Below are positions 1 through 7,680 of a stretch of 8,171 bases of DNA, in pieces. Source of the DNA: Rhodospirillales bacterium (lineage in GTDB: Bacteria > Pseudomonadota > Alphaproteobacteria > Rhodospirillales > 2-02-FULL-58-16); NCBI GenBank assembly GCA_021775195.1, contig JAJFIG010000085.1:1-8171 (forward strand), given 5' to 3'. How positions within the stretch are numbered: the stretch's first letter is position 1; each line of letters begins with the position of its first letter. The position numbers and the translations under genes were made by a program. Under the pieces are notes generated by a model. The model was not told the DNA's origin. It ran no database searches and saw nothing but the letters and a program-made list of their open reading frames with translations.

Positions 1-833
1 GCCTGGTCATGGTACATGCAGATGGCGGCGTCATAGCGGGTTCGAGCCTGGGCCCCGAACAGCGTGTCCGGCGGCGCCGGGCCGAAAACGTCGAGACCGC
101 GGTCCATCAACTCGGAAACCGCGGGCTGGATGATTTCGGCCTCTTCGGTGCCCAGGGCACCGCCTTCGCCGGCATGGGGATTGAGTCCGGCTACCGCCAG
201 CCTGGGCTTGGCGATACCGAAGTCGCGGCGTAATGCCTGGTCGGTGATCATCGCCGCCTGGACGATGGTGCGGAACTTCAGGGTCATGATGGCGTTGCGC
301 AGGCTCATGTGGACCGTCACCGGCACCACCCTGAGTTCCGGGCATGCCAGCATCATCACCGCCGGCGTATCGATCCGCGCCAGGTGAGCCAGGAATTCCG
401 TATGCCCGGGGTAGGGGAATCCGGTGTTATAGAGGGTCTGTTTCTGGATCGGGTTGGTGACCACAGCCGCCGCCTCGCCGCCCATGGTGAGGCCGACCGC
501 CGTCTCGATGGCGTGGCGCACGGCCAAGGCGTTCGCTTCGTCCGGTTGTCCCGGCACCGTATCATTGGCGAGGGGCTGCGACAAAACGGGCAGGGCCGAC
601 GCGAAGGCTTCCACCGCCTCTGCCGGTGCCCCAACCTTTTGGATTGGCACCGACAGGCCGAGCCTGCGGGCTTCCTGGTTCAGGCGCTCGGCGTCGTCGA
701 CGAGAAAAAAGGGCGGCACGCCCTCGTTACGGCGGGTCCACGCCTTGATAGCGATTTCGCCGCCGACACCGGCCGGTTCGCCCATGGTCAGGGCCAGTGG
801 AATGGCGCCCCTGCCGGGGGCGGTTGCGGTCAT
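1..833 (-). CDS. pdxA: 4-hydroxythreonine-4-phosphate dehydrogenase PdxA (3' end outside window)
   Basis: PdxA oxidises 4-phosphohydroxy-L-threonine with NAD(P)+ in the DXP-dependent branch of pyridoxal phosphate synthesis; it is a cytoplasmic, metal-dependent homodimer. The frame is open from ATG at 833 to the window edge, giving 277 codons; the family is usually about 330, so roughly 55 residues are missing. I translated it by hand. Seen: the N-terminal TMGEPAGVGGEI motif (residues 16-27), VVTNPIQK (124-131), substrate-binding PGHTEF (H144, T145), and the three metal-ligand histidines H175 (VHMSLR), H220 (NPHAGEGG) and H275 (MYHDQ). These keep the spacing of E. coli H166, H211 and H266. The start ATG overlaps the surA stop as ATGA, which suggests translational coupling; no strong ribosome-binding site of its own is visible. 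surA-pdxA adjacency is classic. The identification is secure; only the C-terminus is unseen. Confidence 0.97.
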   Translation of the reverse strand, partial: MTATAPGRGAIPLALTMGEPAGVGGEIAIKAWTRRNEGVPPFFLVDDAERLNQEARRLGLSVPIQKVGAPAEAVEAFASALPVLSQPLANDTVPGQPDEANALAVRHAIETAVGLTMGGEAAAVVTNPIQKQTLYNTGFPYPGHTEFLAHLARIDTPAVMMLACPELRVVPVTVHMSLRNAIMTLKFRTIVQAAMITDQALRRDFGIAKPRLAVAGLNPHAGEGGALGTEEAEIIQPAVSELMDRGLDVFGPAPPDTLFGAQARTRYDAAICMYHDQ

Positions 834-2113
834 ATGCGCACATCCACGAATGCCGAGCGGCGCAGATCGCGAAGATAGCGACGCGCCGCGATGCTCAACC
901 GGTCGGCCAGCAGCTTGTCTTCGATTTTCCGGCGCACCGCATCCTCCGAGACGTCTCGTTGATCCCGTTCGCAGACCATGAGGACGGCAATTCCCTCCCC
1001 CAGACGGATTGGCTGGCTGGGGCGTCCGACGGGTAGATCCTGGACGACGGCGCGCAGGGTTGGCGGTAATTTGCTGACCTGAACCTTTCCCAGGCTGCCA
1101 GACATGGTCGAACCGGACTGCTTGGCCAGGTTTTCCATATCGGTGCAGTTTCGTGCCAGGGCGGCCAGGGAGTGCGCCTCGGCGACCATGCGCGTCACGT
1201 CTGCCTGGCTGGGATTGGGAACCAGCGGCAGGAACAACTGTTGCAGTGTCAGGGTTGCCTCGCCCGTACCCAGGCCGGGGTCGGCGCGGCGGCCGCGCAG
1301 CAGGAGGATGTAGTATCCGTCCAGGGTCTTTATCGGTTGCGACGATATCGTGCCCGGACGCAACCGGGCCACGGCGGCGTCTATTTCCGGTGACAGCTGA
1401 CCCTGGTCGATCCAACCCAGGTCGCCGCCGACAGCGGCCGAAGCGCTTTGCGAGAAATTCCGTGCCAGGGATTCGAACCTGGCACCAGAGTCGAGTTCCT
1501 GGATCAGGCGGCCGGCGAGCAGGCGGACATCGGACTCATGCGTCGGGTCGTCGACGGCCAGGAATATCTCCCCCACCCGGTATTCGGGCTTACCCTTATT
1601 CGCCTTCATTTCGGCCATCACGGCGTCGACCTCGTCATCACCAATGTCGATGCGCCCGCGCCATCGCCGATTGACCGTCTTGAGCCAGGCGAGGCCAGCC
1701 TCCACCTGCTCGATAAGCACCGGCTTGTAAACACCGTTGCGTGCCAGGAAATCGTCCAGGCCACCCTTGGGAAGACCGTTGCGTTCCTCCATGAGGACCA
1801 GGGCCCGGTCGATTTCATCCTTCATCACGCGGATGTTCAGCCGGCGCGCCTCCTGCAGTTTGAGCCGGTCGTCGATGAGGCTTCTGAGTACCTGTGGTGC
1901 CAGACGCTTCCGAGCTTCGGGCAGGTTGCGTTGTGGCGACGATGCCAGGACCAGGGCAAGGCGGGAATCGAGTGAAAAAACGGAAATGACTTCGTCGTTG
2001 ACCACCGCGGCGATTCGCAGGGAATTCTGGGCCAGCGCCGATCCGCCAAGGAAAAGTGCGGCCAACAACGATACACGGAATAGGAGGGATTTCATTGCCT
2101 TAGGAAATTTCAT
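830..2113 (-). CDS. surA: Periplasmic chaperone SurA (peptidyl-prolyl isomerase family)
   Basis: SurA escorts unfolded outer-membrane proteins, including LptD, across the periplasm. From ATG at 2113 the protein has 427 residues, close to E. coli SurA (428). Seen: a signal peptide with a hydrophobic core (about 9-25) and probable cleavage after ALA (28); a SurA N-terminal domain (about 30-155); a parvulin domain (about 178-275) with FSQSASAAVGGDLGW and GYYILLL; a second, diverged parvulin-like segment (about 287-382); and a C-terminal helix returning to the N-domain. The parvulin domain has GEIF where active parvulins have a histidine (HIL), and GYY where they have GWH or GYH, so isomerase activity is doubtful and chaperoning is the likely role. 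Start choice is uncertain: ATG 2113 and ATG 2095 both give a good signal peptide, and neither has a strong ribosome-binding site (AAGG lies only 2 bases before 2095). A TTG at 2155 would add an unneeded extension. The stop overlaps pdxA. Confidence 0.92.
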   Translation of the reverse strand: MKFPKAMKSLLFRVSLLAALFLGGSALAQNSLRIAAVVNDEVISVFSLDSRLALVLASSPQRNLPEARKRLAPQVLRSLIDDRLKLQEARRLNIRVMKDEIDRALVLMEERNGLPKGGLDDFLARNGVYKPVLIEQVEAGLAWLKTVNRRWRGRIDIGDDEVDAVMAEMKANKGKPEYRVGEIFLAVDDPTHESDVRLLAGRLIQELDSGARFESLARNFSQSASAAVGGDLGWIDQGQLSPEIDAAVARLRPGTISSQPIKTLDGYYILLLRGRRADPGLGTGEATLTLQQLFLPLVPNPSQADVTRMVAEAHSLAALARNCTDMENLAKQSGSTMSGSLGKVQVSKLPPTLRAVVQDLPVGRPSQPIRLGEGIAVLMVCERDQRDVSEDAVRRKIEDKLLADRLSIAARRYLRDLRRSAFVDVRI

Positions 2114-2216
2114 TATTACTGGAAGTCGGGCCAATGGTTTCAACAAAGCGCTCAATAATACGCCCAGCCGCCGGACAAATCGAGGTCAACCGCTCGCGTC
2201 TTTACCGGGCTCGGTA
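2114..2216 (-). promoter_or_regulatory. lptD-surA intergenic region, possible surA regulatory leader
   Basis: This is the only non-overlapping gap above 25 bases between genes in the window. It contains most of the mini-ORF and, nearer surA, A+T-rich sequence (CCAGTAATAATG...) that stands out from the G+C-rich surroundings and may keep the surA start unstructured. A TATTAT (2160-2155) resembles a -10 box, but the hexamer 17 bases upstream (TCGATT) matches the -35 consensus at only 3 of 6 positions, so a separate surA promoter is possible but weakly supported. No hairpin followed by a T run is present, so readthrough from lptD is expected. Confidence 0.25.
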
Positions 2217-2220
2217 TCAT
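2152..2220 (-). CDS. 22-codon mini-ORF with a strong ribosome-binding site between lptD and surA
   Basis: The ATG at 2220 overlaps the lptD stop (ATGA). It is preceded by GAGGAG (2227-2232) with a 6-base spacer, the best Shine-Dalgarno match I see in the window. The frame reads MIPSPVKTRAV... for 22 residues, ending in GWAYY and a TGA at 2154-2152 that overlaps the in-frame TTG of surA at 2155. It is out of frame with surA. The peptide has no hydrophobic stretch and matches no family I know. It could be a coupling leader that carries ribosomes from lptD towards surA, the remnant of an older surA start, or chance. Only its sequence features are observed; translation is inferred. Confidence 0.3.
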   Translation of the reverse strand: MIPSPVKTRAVDLDLSGGWAYY

Positions 2221-4391
2221 GGAGCACTCCTCGAAAAACCGCTCGCCACTTCACCGAGGGTCTTGAACAGCACCTGGAAGATAATGGCATCCGTCGGCTC
2301 CAGGTCCCGGTCCTGGAAGAAGGTGCGGGTCAGTCTGCTGGTGAAAGTGCAGCATTCATTCTCGTAGGTCAGCCCGATACCCAGCGACCGCATCTCACCG
2401 TCACCCTCCAGGTCGCGGACGCCGGAAAAATGGGCCCGCCAGTACCGTGTAAGTTGGCTGCTTATGCCTAGGGAGACCTCTTCGCGGCCGCTGAACTCAC
2501 TGCCTTCCTGGCGATCGAAGAAGATATAGTTGGTGCTCATTGAGAGGGCCGGCGGACCCACGTTCAGGCGCACTTCGTTGCGCTTCGGTTCGAGGTTTTC
2601 CTTGCTCAGGCGGGTGCGATAGAGGATGTCGACGTACCTGCCCGGTGACACGCCGACCTTGCCCACGATGTCCGAGAAGTGGTCCTCCAGTCCCGACCCG
2701 TTGGCAAAGGTATCGTCGTTTCGTGCCCGATAGGTTTGCCCGATCAGCACCGTGCTGCTGCCACCGCCGTGACCGTAAACGCCCCACTTGAGCCCGTAAT
2801 TGAACCGCGCCCCGCCCTCGACCCGGTCGTGACCGGTAAAACGGTTGGTCGAAAAAACGTTGGTATCGTCGAAGACGAAGTCGACGCTGTCCTCGTTGGG
2901 AATCTTGTCGGGATTGCCGCCGTTGGTGCTGACCACCGCCTGGGCGATGGGTTCGATGATCTGGTACGTATTGCCGCTGGCGCGCACGAAGGGAAGGCGC
3001 CATTCGACCGCACCCTGGGGTACGAGCCGTCCGGCGACGCCGCTGAACGCGTCCTGGCCCGGCCGGACCTGCTTGTTGACGTGGTATAGGCCTCCCCTGA
3101 GCGATGCCGACACCGTGTAGAGGCTTCCCCATGGTCCGTTGCCCGGCACCTGCCATCCGGCATCGACGGCCAGGCGACGCGTATCCGTTCCTTCGTTTCG
3201 CGTCAGCGCCAGAAGGCTGAGGTCCAGGTTGGTCCGGCCCCCCAGGCGGTCGGCCTCGCCGACATGGGAGTACTCGAGCAACGGCAGCACCAGGGGCGTC
3301 TCCCCGGGATCGTCGTCGACGCGCAGCCCCTGGAAGGCGAAGGCCTGGGCCGAAGCGTAGTTGCGCCGGCGGAAGCCCTCCGCGAACAGTTGGCTGGTAA
3401 GAGTGTTGTTGGTGCCGAAGAACGGGTCGGAGATGTTGAAGCCATAGCGGCGCAGATAGGTATCGTCGGTCGACCGGTTGACATCGAAACCCCAGCGCCA
3501 GGTCGGATCGATATCGAAGCGGCCGGTGCTCAGGATGTGGCCGCGCACATCGTCCCGTGAGTCCTCGGTGATACTGCCGCCGACCTCGAACTCGCCCTCC
3601 AGCAGGCGCTGCCTGTATTCCGCCGCTAGGCCGAAGCCGCCTTCCGAGCTGGTGACGATGGGGGTGATCGTGGCGTCCTTGTCGGGCGCGATATTGATGA
3701 AGTAGGGAGCTTTGGCCACGAAGCCGAGGTCCGATGAATTGCCGAGACTGGGAGTAAGTAAACCCGTCTGGCGTTTGACCGTCGGGTCGGGATGGATGAA
3801 ATAGGGCGTGTAGGCTACCGGCACGCCAAAGACCTCCAACCAGGCGTCGGCGTATTCGACCGTCTTGTGGTCACTATCGTGAACCACTTTCACCGCCCGG
3901 ATTTGCCACAGTGGAGGCCGGGACGGGTCTTCGACGCAAAGGTTGCATGGTGAATAGACGGCGTTGCGCAGTTCCAGGATGGTGGCATTGGAGCGCCTGG
4001 CGCCGCTGGCGGCGAAGCGGGCGTTGTCGCTGAGGATAACACCCAGGTTCTCGACGATGCCGTCCTTCATGTTGCCGGTCAGTTCCATGCGGTCGCCGAA
4101 CAGAACCGTGCCGTCCGGTTCCAGCAGCGAGATGCTTCCCGTCGCCGTCAGTAGGTCGGTCTTCTGATTGTAGATGATGGTGTCGGCCAGCAGCACGCGA
4201 TCGTTCTGCGATGCCTCCACGTGACCCTTGGCAACGATGATTCCCGATTGGCGGTCGAAGCTGAGTTCGTCGGCGCTCAACAGGATTGGTATGTCGGCCA
4301 GGCCGGACTCGTCAGCAGCCGCCGCCGCTGCCGGATAGCCGGCGGCCAACAGCGCGCAAAAACCCAAAATGCCTGCCCAGAGCCTCCCCAT
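2217..4391 (-). CDS. lptD: LPS-assembly outer-membrane protein LptD
   Basis: LptD (formerly OstA/Imp) is the outer-membrane barrel that, with lipoprotein LptE, places lipopolysaccharide in the outer leaflet. It has 724 residues (E. coli 784). Seen: a signal peptide (about 1-26, ending in an alanine run); a periplasmic OstA/LptA-like domain (about 33-140) with LSADELSFDRQSGIIVAKG and the repeated beta pattern of LPS-binding jellyrolls; the conserved PLWQIRAVKVVHD and VPVAYTPYFIHPDPTVKRQTG stretches (about 160-215); then a long barrel region with alternating aromatic strands to the C-terminus. The mature protein has exactly four cysteines, as two pairs: C149/C152 (CNLC) and adjacent C680/C681. 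E. coli LptD also has a C-terminal Cys-Cys pair that forms essential disulfides with N-terminal cysteines, so similar bonds are likely. It starts 6 bases after the lptG stop, with TTAGG just upstream. Its neighbours lptG and surA belong to the same pathway. Confidence 0.97.
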   Translation of the reverse strand: MGRLWAGILGFCALLAAGYPAAAAAADESGLADIPILLSADELSFDRQSGIIVAKGHVEASQNDRVLLADTIIYNQKTDLLTATGSISLLEPDGTVLFGDRMELTGNMKDGIVENLGVILSDNARFAASGARRSNATILELRNAVYSPCNLCVEDPSRPPLWQIRAVKVVHDSDHKTVEYADAWLEVFGVPVAYTPYFIHPDPTVKRQTGLLTPSLGNSSDLGFVAKAPYFINIAPDKDATITPIVTSSEGGFGLAAEYRQRLLEGEFEVGGSITEDSRDDVRGHILSTGRFDIDPTWRWGFDVNRSTDDTYLRRYGFNISDPFFGTNNTLTSQLFAEGFRRRNYASAQAFAFQGLRVDDDPGETPLVLPLLEYSHVGEADRLGGRTNLDLSLLALTRNEGTDTRRLAVDAGWQVPGNGPWGSLYTVSASLRGGLYHVNKQVRPGQDAFSGVAGRLVPQGAVEWRLPFVRASGNTYQIIEPIAQAVVSTNGGNPDKIPNEDSVDFVFDDTNVFSTNRFTGHDRVEGGARFNYGLKWGVYGHGGGSSTVLIGQTYRARNDDTFANGSGLEDHFSDIVGKVGVSPGRYVDILYRTRLSKENLEPKRNEVRLNVGPPALSMSTNYIFFDRQEGSEFSGREEVSLGISSQLTRYWRAHFSGVRDLEGDGEMRSLGIGLTYENECCTFTSRLTRTFFQDRDLEPTDAIIFQVLFKTLGEVASGFSRSAP

Positions 4392-4397
4392 GACGGC

Positions 4398-5504
4398 CTA
4401 ACCATCTTCGAGATGGAGCAGCATGGCAAGCCCAAGCAACGTCGTAACCCCGGATGGAGTCCAGGCGGCCAGTGTCACCGGTATGCTGTCGGACAATCCC
4501 AGCGCGAATACCACGTCGGAGAAAAAGTACAGGACGAATCCCGTCAGCACGCCGCTGCCGATGATGAATGTGGTTCCGCCGCGTCGCGCGTGGCGCAGGG
4601 TGAAAGTGGCGGCGATCAGGACCATGGCGCACATGAGAAGCGGCGCCGCCAGCAGAGTATGCCAATATAGACGATGCCGAACCGCGGAAAACCCGGCCTT
4701 TTCCAGCGTCTTGATGAAGTCCGGGATATCCCAGAACGACATTGTTTCCGGTGGTGCGAAACTGTCCTGGATCTTGTTCAGCGTCAGGTTGGTTTCCAGC
4801 CAGAATTCGGATTCGAACCGGGGCGGGCGCTCGGGGTTGTAGACCCAGGCGTTGCGCATGTGCCAGAAGCCGTCCTCCAGGCGCGCGTGCTCGGCGTTGA
4901 TCCGTTCACGGAATACGTCCGATCCCTTGTAGGCGAAGACGACCACGTCGCGCAGCTCGACCTCGATTCCCTGCTGCACGATGTTGCCGGCGTGGACCAC
5001 CGCCTGCCCCTGGTCGTTGGCTTGGCGTAGCCACAAGCCGCCCGGCGAAATCGCCAGGAAGCTCGCCCGTCCCTTCAGGCGTACGGCCTCCAGGCGCTCG
5101 TATCGGGACAGGGTCGCCGAGGCCAGAGGATTGAATACCGTGACCCGGAAAACACCCAGCAGAAAGGCGATGATCAGTACTGGCAGCAGGAACTGCCAAG
5201 CCGAGACGCCGGCTGCCCGCGTGATCATCAGTTCGTAGTTCCGGGTCAGGCGCCAGAATGCCGCCATGCCACCGAACAGCACCGCGAAAGGAAAGGTCTG
5301 CTGGCCCATGTGAGGCAGCTTCAGCAACGCCATTTCGACCACCATGGCGAACGATACCTCGGGCCGCGATGCCGAACGGCGCAACAGCTCGATGGTGTCG
5401 AACAACAGAATCACCATCAGGAAGACCGCGAAAAGTCCCAGGAAGCGAACCAGGAAATGGCGACTGATGTAGGCCGACAAGGTGAGGGACAGGCGCACGG
5501 GCAT
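4398..5504 (-). CDS. lptG: LPS export ABC transporter permease LptG
   Basis: LptG pairs with LptF as the membrane part of LptB2FG, which pulls LPS out of the inner membrane and passes it to LptC-LptA. It has 368 residues, near the usual 360. Six membrane segments are visible at about 18-41, 57-84, 104-124, 283-303, 312-336 and 341-364; the loop between the third and fourth is the periplasmic jellyroll (about 130-265). The cytoplasmic stretch NYELMITRAAGVS (89-101) is the coupling helix that contacts the LptB ATPase, with the conserved glutamate at 91. FWDIPDFI and RHRLYWHTLLAAPLL before the fourth membrane segment are typical of LptG. The start ATG lies 10 bases after the lptF stop without a recognisable Shine-Dalgarno sequence, so reinitiation from lptF is plausible. 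It is distinguished from LptF by its position and by these C-terminal motifs. Confidence 0.96.
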   Translation of the reverse strand: MPVRLSLTLSAYISRHFLVRFLGLFAVFLMVILLFDTIELLRRSASRPEVSFAMVVEMALLKLPHMGQQTFPFAVLFGGMAAFWRLTRNYELMITRAAGVSAWQFLLPVLIIAFLLGVFRVTVFNPLASATLSRYERLEAVRLKGRASFLAISPGGLWLRQANDQGQAVVHAGNIVQQGIEVELRDVVVFAYKGSDVFRERINAEHARLEDGFWHMRNAWVYNPERPPRFESEFWLETNLTLNKIQDSFAPPETMSFWDIPDFIKTLEKAGFSAVRHRLYWHTLLAAPLLMCAMVLIAATFTLRHARRGGTTFIIGSGVLTGFVLYFFSDVVFALGLSDSIPVTLAAWTPSGVTTLLGLAMLLHLEDG

Positions 5505-5514
5505 CGGCGGGTTC

Positions 5515-6645
5515 TCAGGCTGCCGCGGCCGTGCTGGCCGGGGTCTCGCGCCGCCACCGCGGCGGCCGCAGGATAACCAGCAGGCTGATGGCGATAGCGA
5601 AAACGGGACTCAGGTACATCAGAGGGATCATTTCCAGATTTCGGGCACACAGGTTCTCCAGGCCCAGGGCCATGGCCTGCAGGCTGACGACGATGGCGAC
5701 GGCGAGGACGATTCGCCGCGTCTGCGTGCGCCGGCTGAAGCTGCCGGAGATCAGGCACGCCAGTCCGATCAGGGTATAGACCACAGCGAACATCGGCGAC
5801 ACCAGCCGTTTGTGGGCTTCGACCGTATACTTGCCGAAATCCTTTGGGCTCAGAGTCTTGTCGTTCTCGAGGTCGAGGAGGTCGGGGAGCGACCGTTCGC
5901 GGGCTTCCAGATACCGGTTCGCCCGTATCCCTCGGGTCGGGCTCAGGTCGAAGCTGTAGCGGTCGAAATAGAGGATCGACAGCTTATGGGTCGTGTTATC
6001 CACCTCTTGCCGGTTGCCGTTGAACATGACCACCCGGGCCTCGGTCGGGGTCTCCAGCAGCATTCCCCGGTCGGCCATGATGGTGAACGGCTTCTCGTCG
6101 TTACGCTGGTCGTGAACCAGGATGCCGTGGAGCTGGCCGTCGCTGGACCGTTCGCGCACGTAGACCGTGACCCCTTTGGAAACCGCGTTGAAGGCGCCTT
6201 CCTGCAACAGCACGTGGGAATAGCTGTAACGGATGTCCCACTGCAAATCGCCGAACATGCGGTACGATTTGGGCAGGAAGTAGAGGGCGTTGGCGTAGCC
6301 GATGACCATGATCGCGGTGGCCATGATCAGGCCCGGCCCGGCCAGGGCCATCTGGCTCACCCCGGCGGCCCGCATCACCACCAGTTCGCGGTCGGCAATC
6401 AGTTTGCTGAAGGTGAACAGCACCACCGTGAACAGCGCGATGGGCAGGATCACCGACAGGAAATTGGGCAGCAGCAGCATGGTCAGGTAAACGAAGGTAC
6501 CTGCCGTCAATCCCCTGTTGACGATCATCTCGACGAAGCGCAGGGATTGCGACAGCCAGACGATGCAGGTCAGGCTCACGGTGACCAAAAGCATGCCCAC
6601 GAGGAGCTGGTGAAGCACGTATCTGCTGAAGCCGTTTATGACCAT
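5515..6645 (-). CDS. lptF: LPS export ABC transporter permease LptF
   Basis: LptF is the partner of LptG in the inner-membrane LPS extractor. It has 376 residues, within the family range. Membrane segments are visible at about 10-35, 51-82, 99-125, 284-300, 311-333 and 341-359. The coupling helix DRELVVMRAAGVS (85-97, glutamate 87) faces LptB. The periplasmic jellyroll (about 130-270) carries the LptF hallmarks LLQEGAFNAVSKGVTVYVRE, GILVHDQR and FTIMADRG. The C-terminus ends in a basic and alanine-rich tail (RRETPASTAAAA). The ATG at 6645 sits 21 bases after the upstream reductase stop, with a weak GGA close to the start. It is the first gene of the LPS set and may have its own promoter in the short gap or be read from the oxidoreductase genes. 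Confidence 0.96.
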   Translation of the reverse strand: MVINGFSRYVLHQLLVGMLLVTVSLTCIVWLSQSLRFVEMIVNRGLTAGTFVYLTMLLLPNFLSVILPIALFTVVLFTFSKLIADRELVVMRAAGVSQMALAGPGLIMATAIMVIGYANALYFLPKSYRMFGDLQWDIRYSYSHVLLQEGAFNAVSKGVTVYVRERSSDGQLHGILVHDQRNDEKPFTIMADRGMLLETPTEARVVMFNGNRQEVDNTTHKLSILYFDRYSFDLSPTRGIRANRYLEARERSLPDLLDLENDKTLSPKDFGKYTVEAHKRLVSPMFAVVYTLIGLACLISGSFSRRTQTRRIVLAVAIVVSLQAMALGLENLCARNLEMIPLMYLSPVFAIAISLLVILRPPRWRRETPASTAAAA

Positions 6646-6665
6646 GTTCCGGTTATTTAGTCGGA

Positions 6666-6695
6666 ATTATGCCAATTGAACAAGCTGCTTGCCGA
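6666..6695 (-). promoter_or_regulatory. Weak candidate sigma-70-type promoter before lptF
   Basis: On the minus strand TCGGCA (6695-6690; 4 of 6 matches to TTGACA) and CATAAT (6671-6666; 5 of 6 matches to TATAAT) are separated by 18 bases. The -10 box overlaps the stop codon of the upstream reductase, and a transcript would start about 15 bases before the lptF ATG. This was found by eye and such pairs occur by chance; position in front of the first lpt gene is the main reason for listing it. Confidence 0.2.
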
Positions 6696-7680
6696 TGTTC
6701 CGCCCCTGGAGCATGCCGATGAAGGCCTCGGGCGCGTTGTCCAGGCCCTCGGCGATGGTCTCCCGGTAGCGCAGCCGGTCCTCGCCGACAAGATTCTCCA
6801 GGTCGGCCCGCGCCTGGTCCCAGGAGTCCTGGAAGTCGGCGAGCAGGAACCCTTCCAGGCGCAGAGACTTGTCGAAAAGCAGGCGCGTATTCTTGACTCC
6901 GTAGCGTTCCCCTTCGGCGTTGTACTGGGACAACACGCCGCACACCGGCACCCGGGCGCGCCGGTTGAGCATCGGCATCACCATATCCAGCATCTCGGCG
7001 CCGACGTTGTCGAAATAGACGTCGATACCGTCCCCCGCCACCGCCGCGAGCTGAGCCTTCAGGTCGTCGCGCTTGTAGTCACAGCAGGCATCGAAGCCGA
7101 ACTCCTCGGTGACGATTCGGCATTTCTCCGGGCCGCCGGCGATGCCGATGGCGCGGCAGTCCATGGTCTTGGCGATCTGGCCGACGGCGCTGCCCACCGA
7201 TCCCGCGGCGGCGGAAACCAGGACCGTTTCCCCCGCCTTGGCCCCGCCCACCAGTTTCAGACCGACCCATGCCGTCGCCCCGTTGGACCCGCAGGCTCCC
7301 AGATAGGCGGTTGCGGTCACGTCGTCGCGGGGGGTGATCTTGAAATCCAGATCCGATCCGTCGGAGACCACGTGGGTCTGCCAGCCGACCCGCCCGACCA
7401 CGGTGTCGCCCGGCTTGTAATCGGGATGGCGGCTTTCGATTACCGTTCCCAGGGTTCGCCCGACCATCACCTGGCCCGGGGTCATGGCGCCGCCCCGGAA
7501 CATCCAGCCGCCGCCCATGAGCATGCGCATATAGGGATCCAGCGACAGGTACTGGTTGGCGATCAGGAACTGACCCTCGCCGGGCTCCGGCATCGGCGTC
7601 TCGACGATCTCGAAGTCGTCGACGACCGGCAGTCCCCTGGGTTCGCGGCGGAAAAGCACCTGTCGGTTCATCTCTGTCAT
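6667..7680 (-). CDS. NADP-dependent oxidoreductase, MDR superfamily (leukotriene B4 dehydrogenase/CurA-like)
   Basis: It has 337 residues, the usual length for the zinc-free medium-chain reductases that reduce the carbon-carbon double bond of alpha,beta-unsaturated ketones or aldehydes with NADPH (prostaglandin reductase, curcumin reductase CurA, plant double-bond reductases). Seen: N-terminal GroES-like domain with YLSLDPYMRMLM (44-55), typical of this family; GATAWVGLK (134-142); nucleotide-binding AAAGSVGSAVGQIAK (157-171); AGGPEKC (181-187) with the lysine expected to favour NADPH; DNVGAEMLD (224-232); CGVLSQYN (247-254); and GFLLADF (277-283). No structural-zinc cysteine set is present. 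The start is well supported: GAGG (7689-7686) lies 5 bases before the ATG, which overlaps the stop of the upstream dehydrogenase as ATGA. The physiological substrate cannot be told; a detoxification or lipid-enone role is one possibility. Confidence 0.9.
   Translation of the reverse strand: MTEMNRQVLFRREPRGLPVVDDFEIVETPMPEPGEGQFLIANQYLSLDPYMRMLMGGGWMFRGGAMTPGQVMVGRTLGTVIESRHPDYKPGDTVVGRVGWQTHVVSDGSDLDFKITPRDDVTATAYLGACGSNGATAWVGLKLVGGAKAGETVLVSAAAGSVGSAVGQIAKTMDCRAIGIAGGPEKCRIVTEEFGFDACCDYKRDDLKAQLAAVAGDGIDVYFDNVGAEMLDMVMPMLNRRARVPVCGVLSQYNAEGERYGVKNTRLLFDKSLRLEGFLLADFQDSWDQARADLENLVGEDRLRYRETIAEGLDNAPEAFIGMLQGRNIGKQLVQLA

Noticed and set aside
31..634. Short minus-strand open frames at 31-345 and 356-634
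   Set aside because: They are out of frame with the pdxA reading frame, which is continuous from 833 to the edge and holds all PdxA motifs.
2114..2155. TTG at 2155 as the surA start
   Set aside because: It would put 14 extra residues before a normal signal peptide, uses a rare start codon and lacks a ribosome-binding site.
2497..3163. Minus-strand open frames of 219 and 139 codons inside lptD
   Set aside because: They are arginine/glycine/proline-rich alternative frames of lptD; the lptD frame itself carries the conserved barrel sequence without interruption.
5482..6660. Long plus-strand open frame (392 codons) opposite lptF
   Set aside because: It lies antisense to a clearly recognised gene. 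Its protein is an H/Q/G/D-rich low-complexity sequence with no domain, as expected from reading G+C-rich codons on the other strand.
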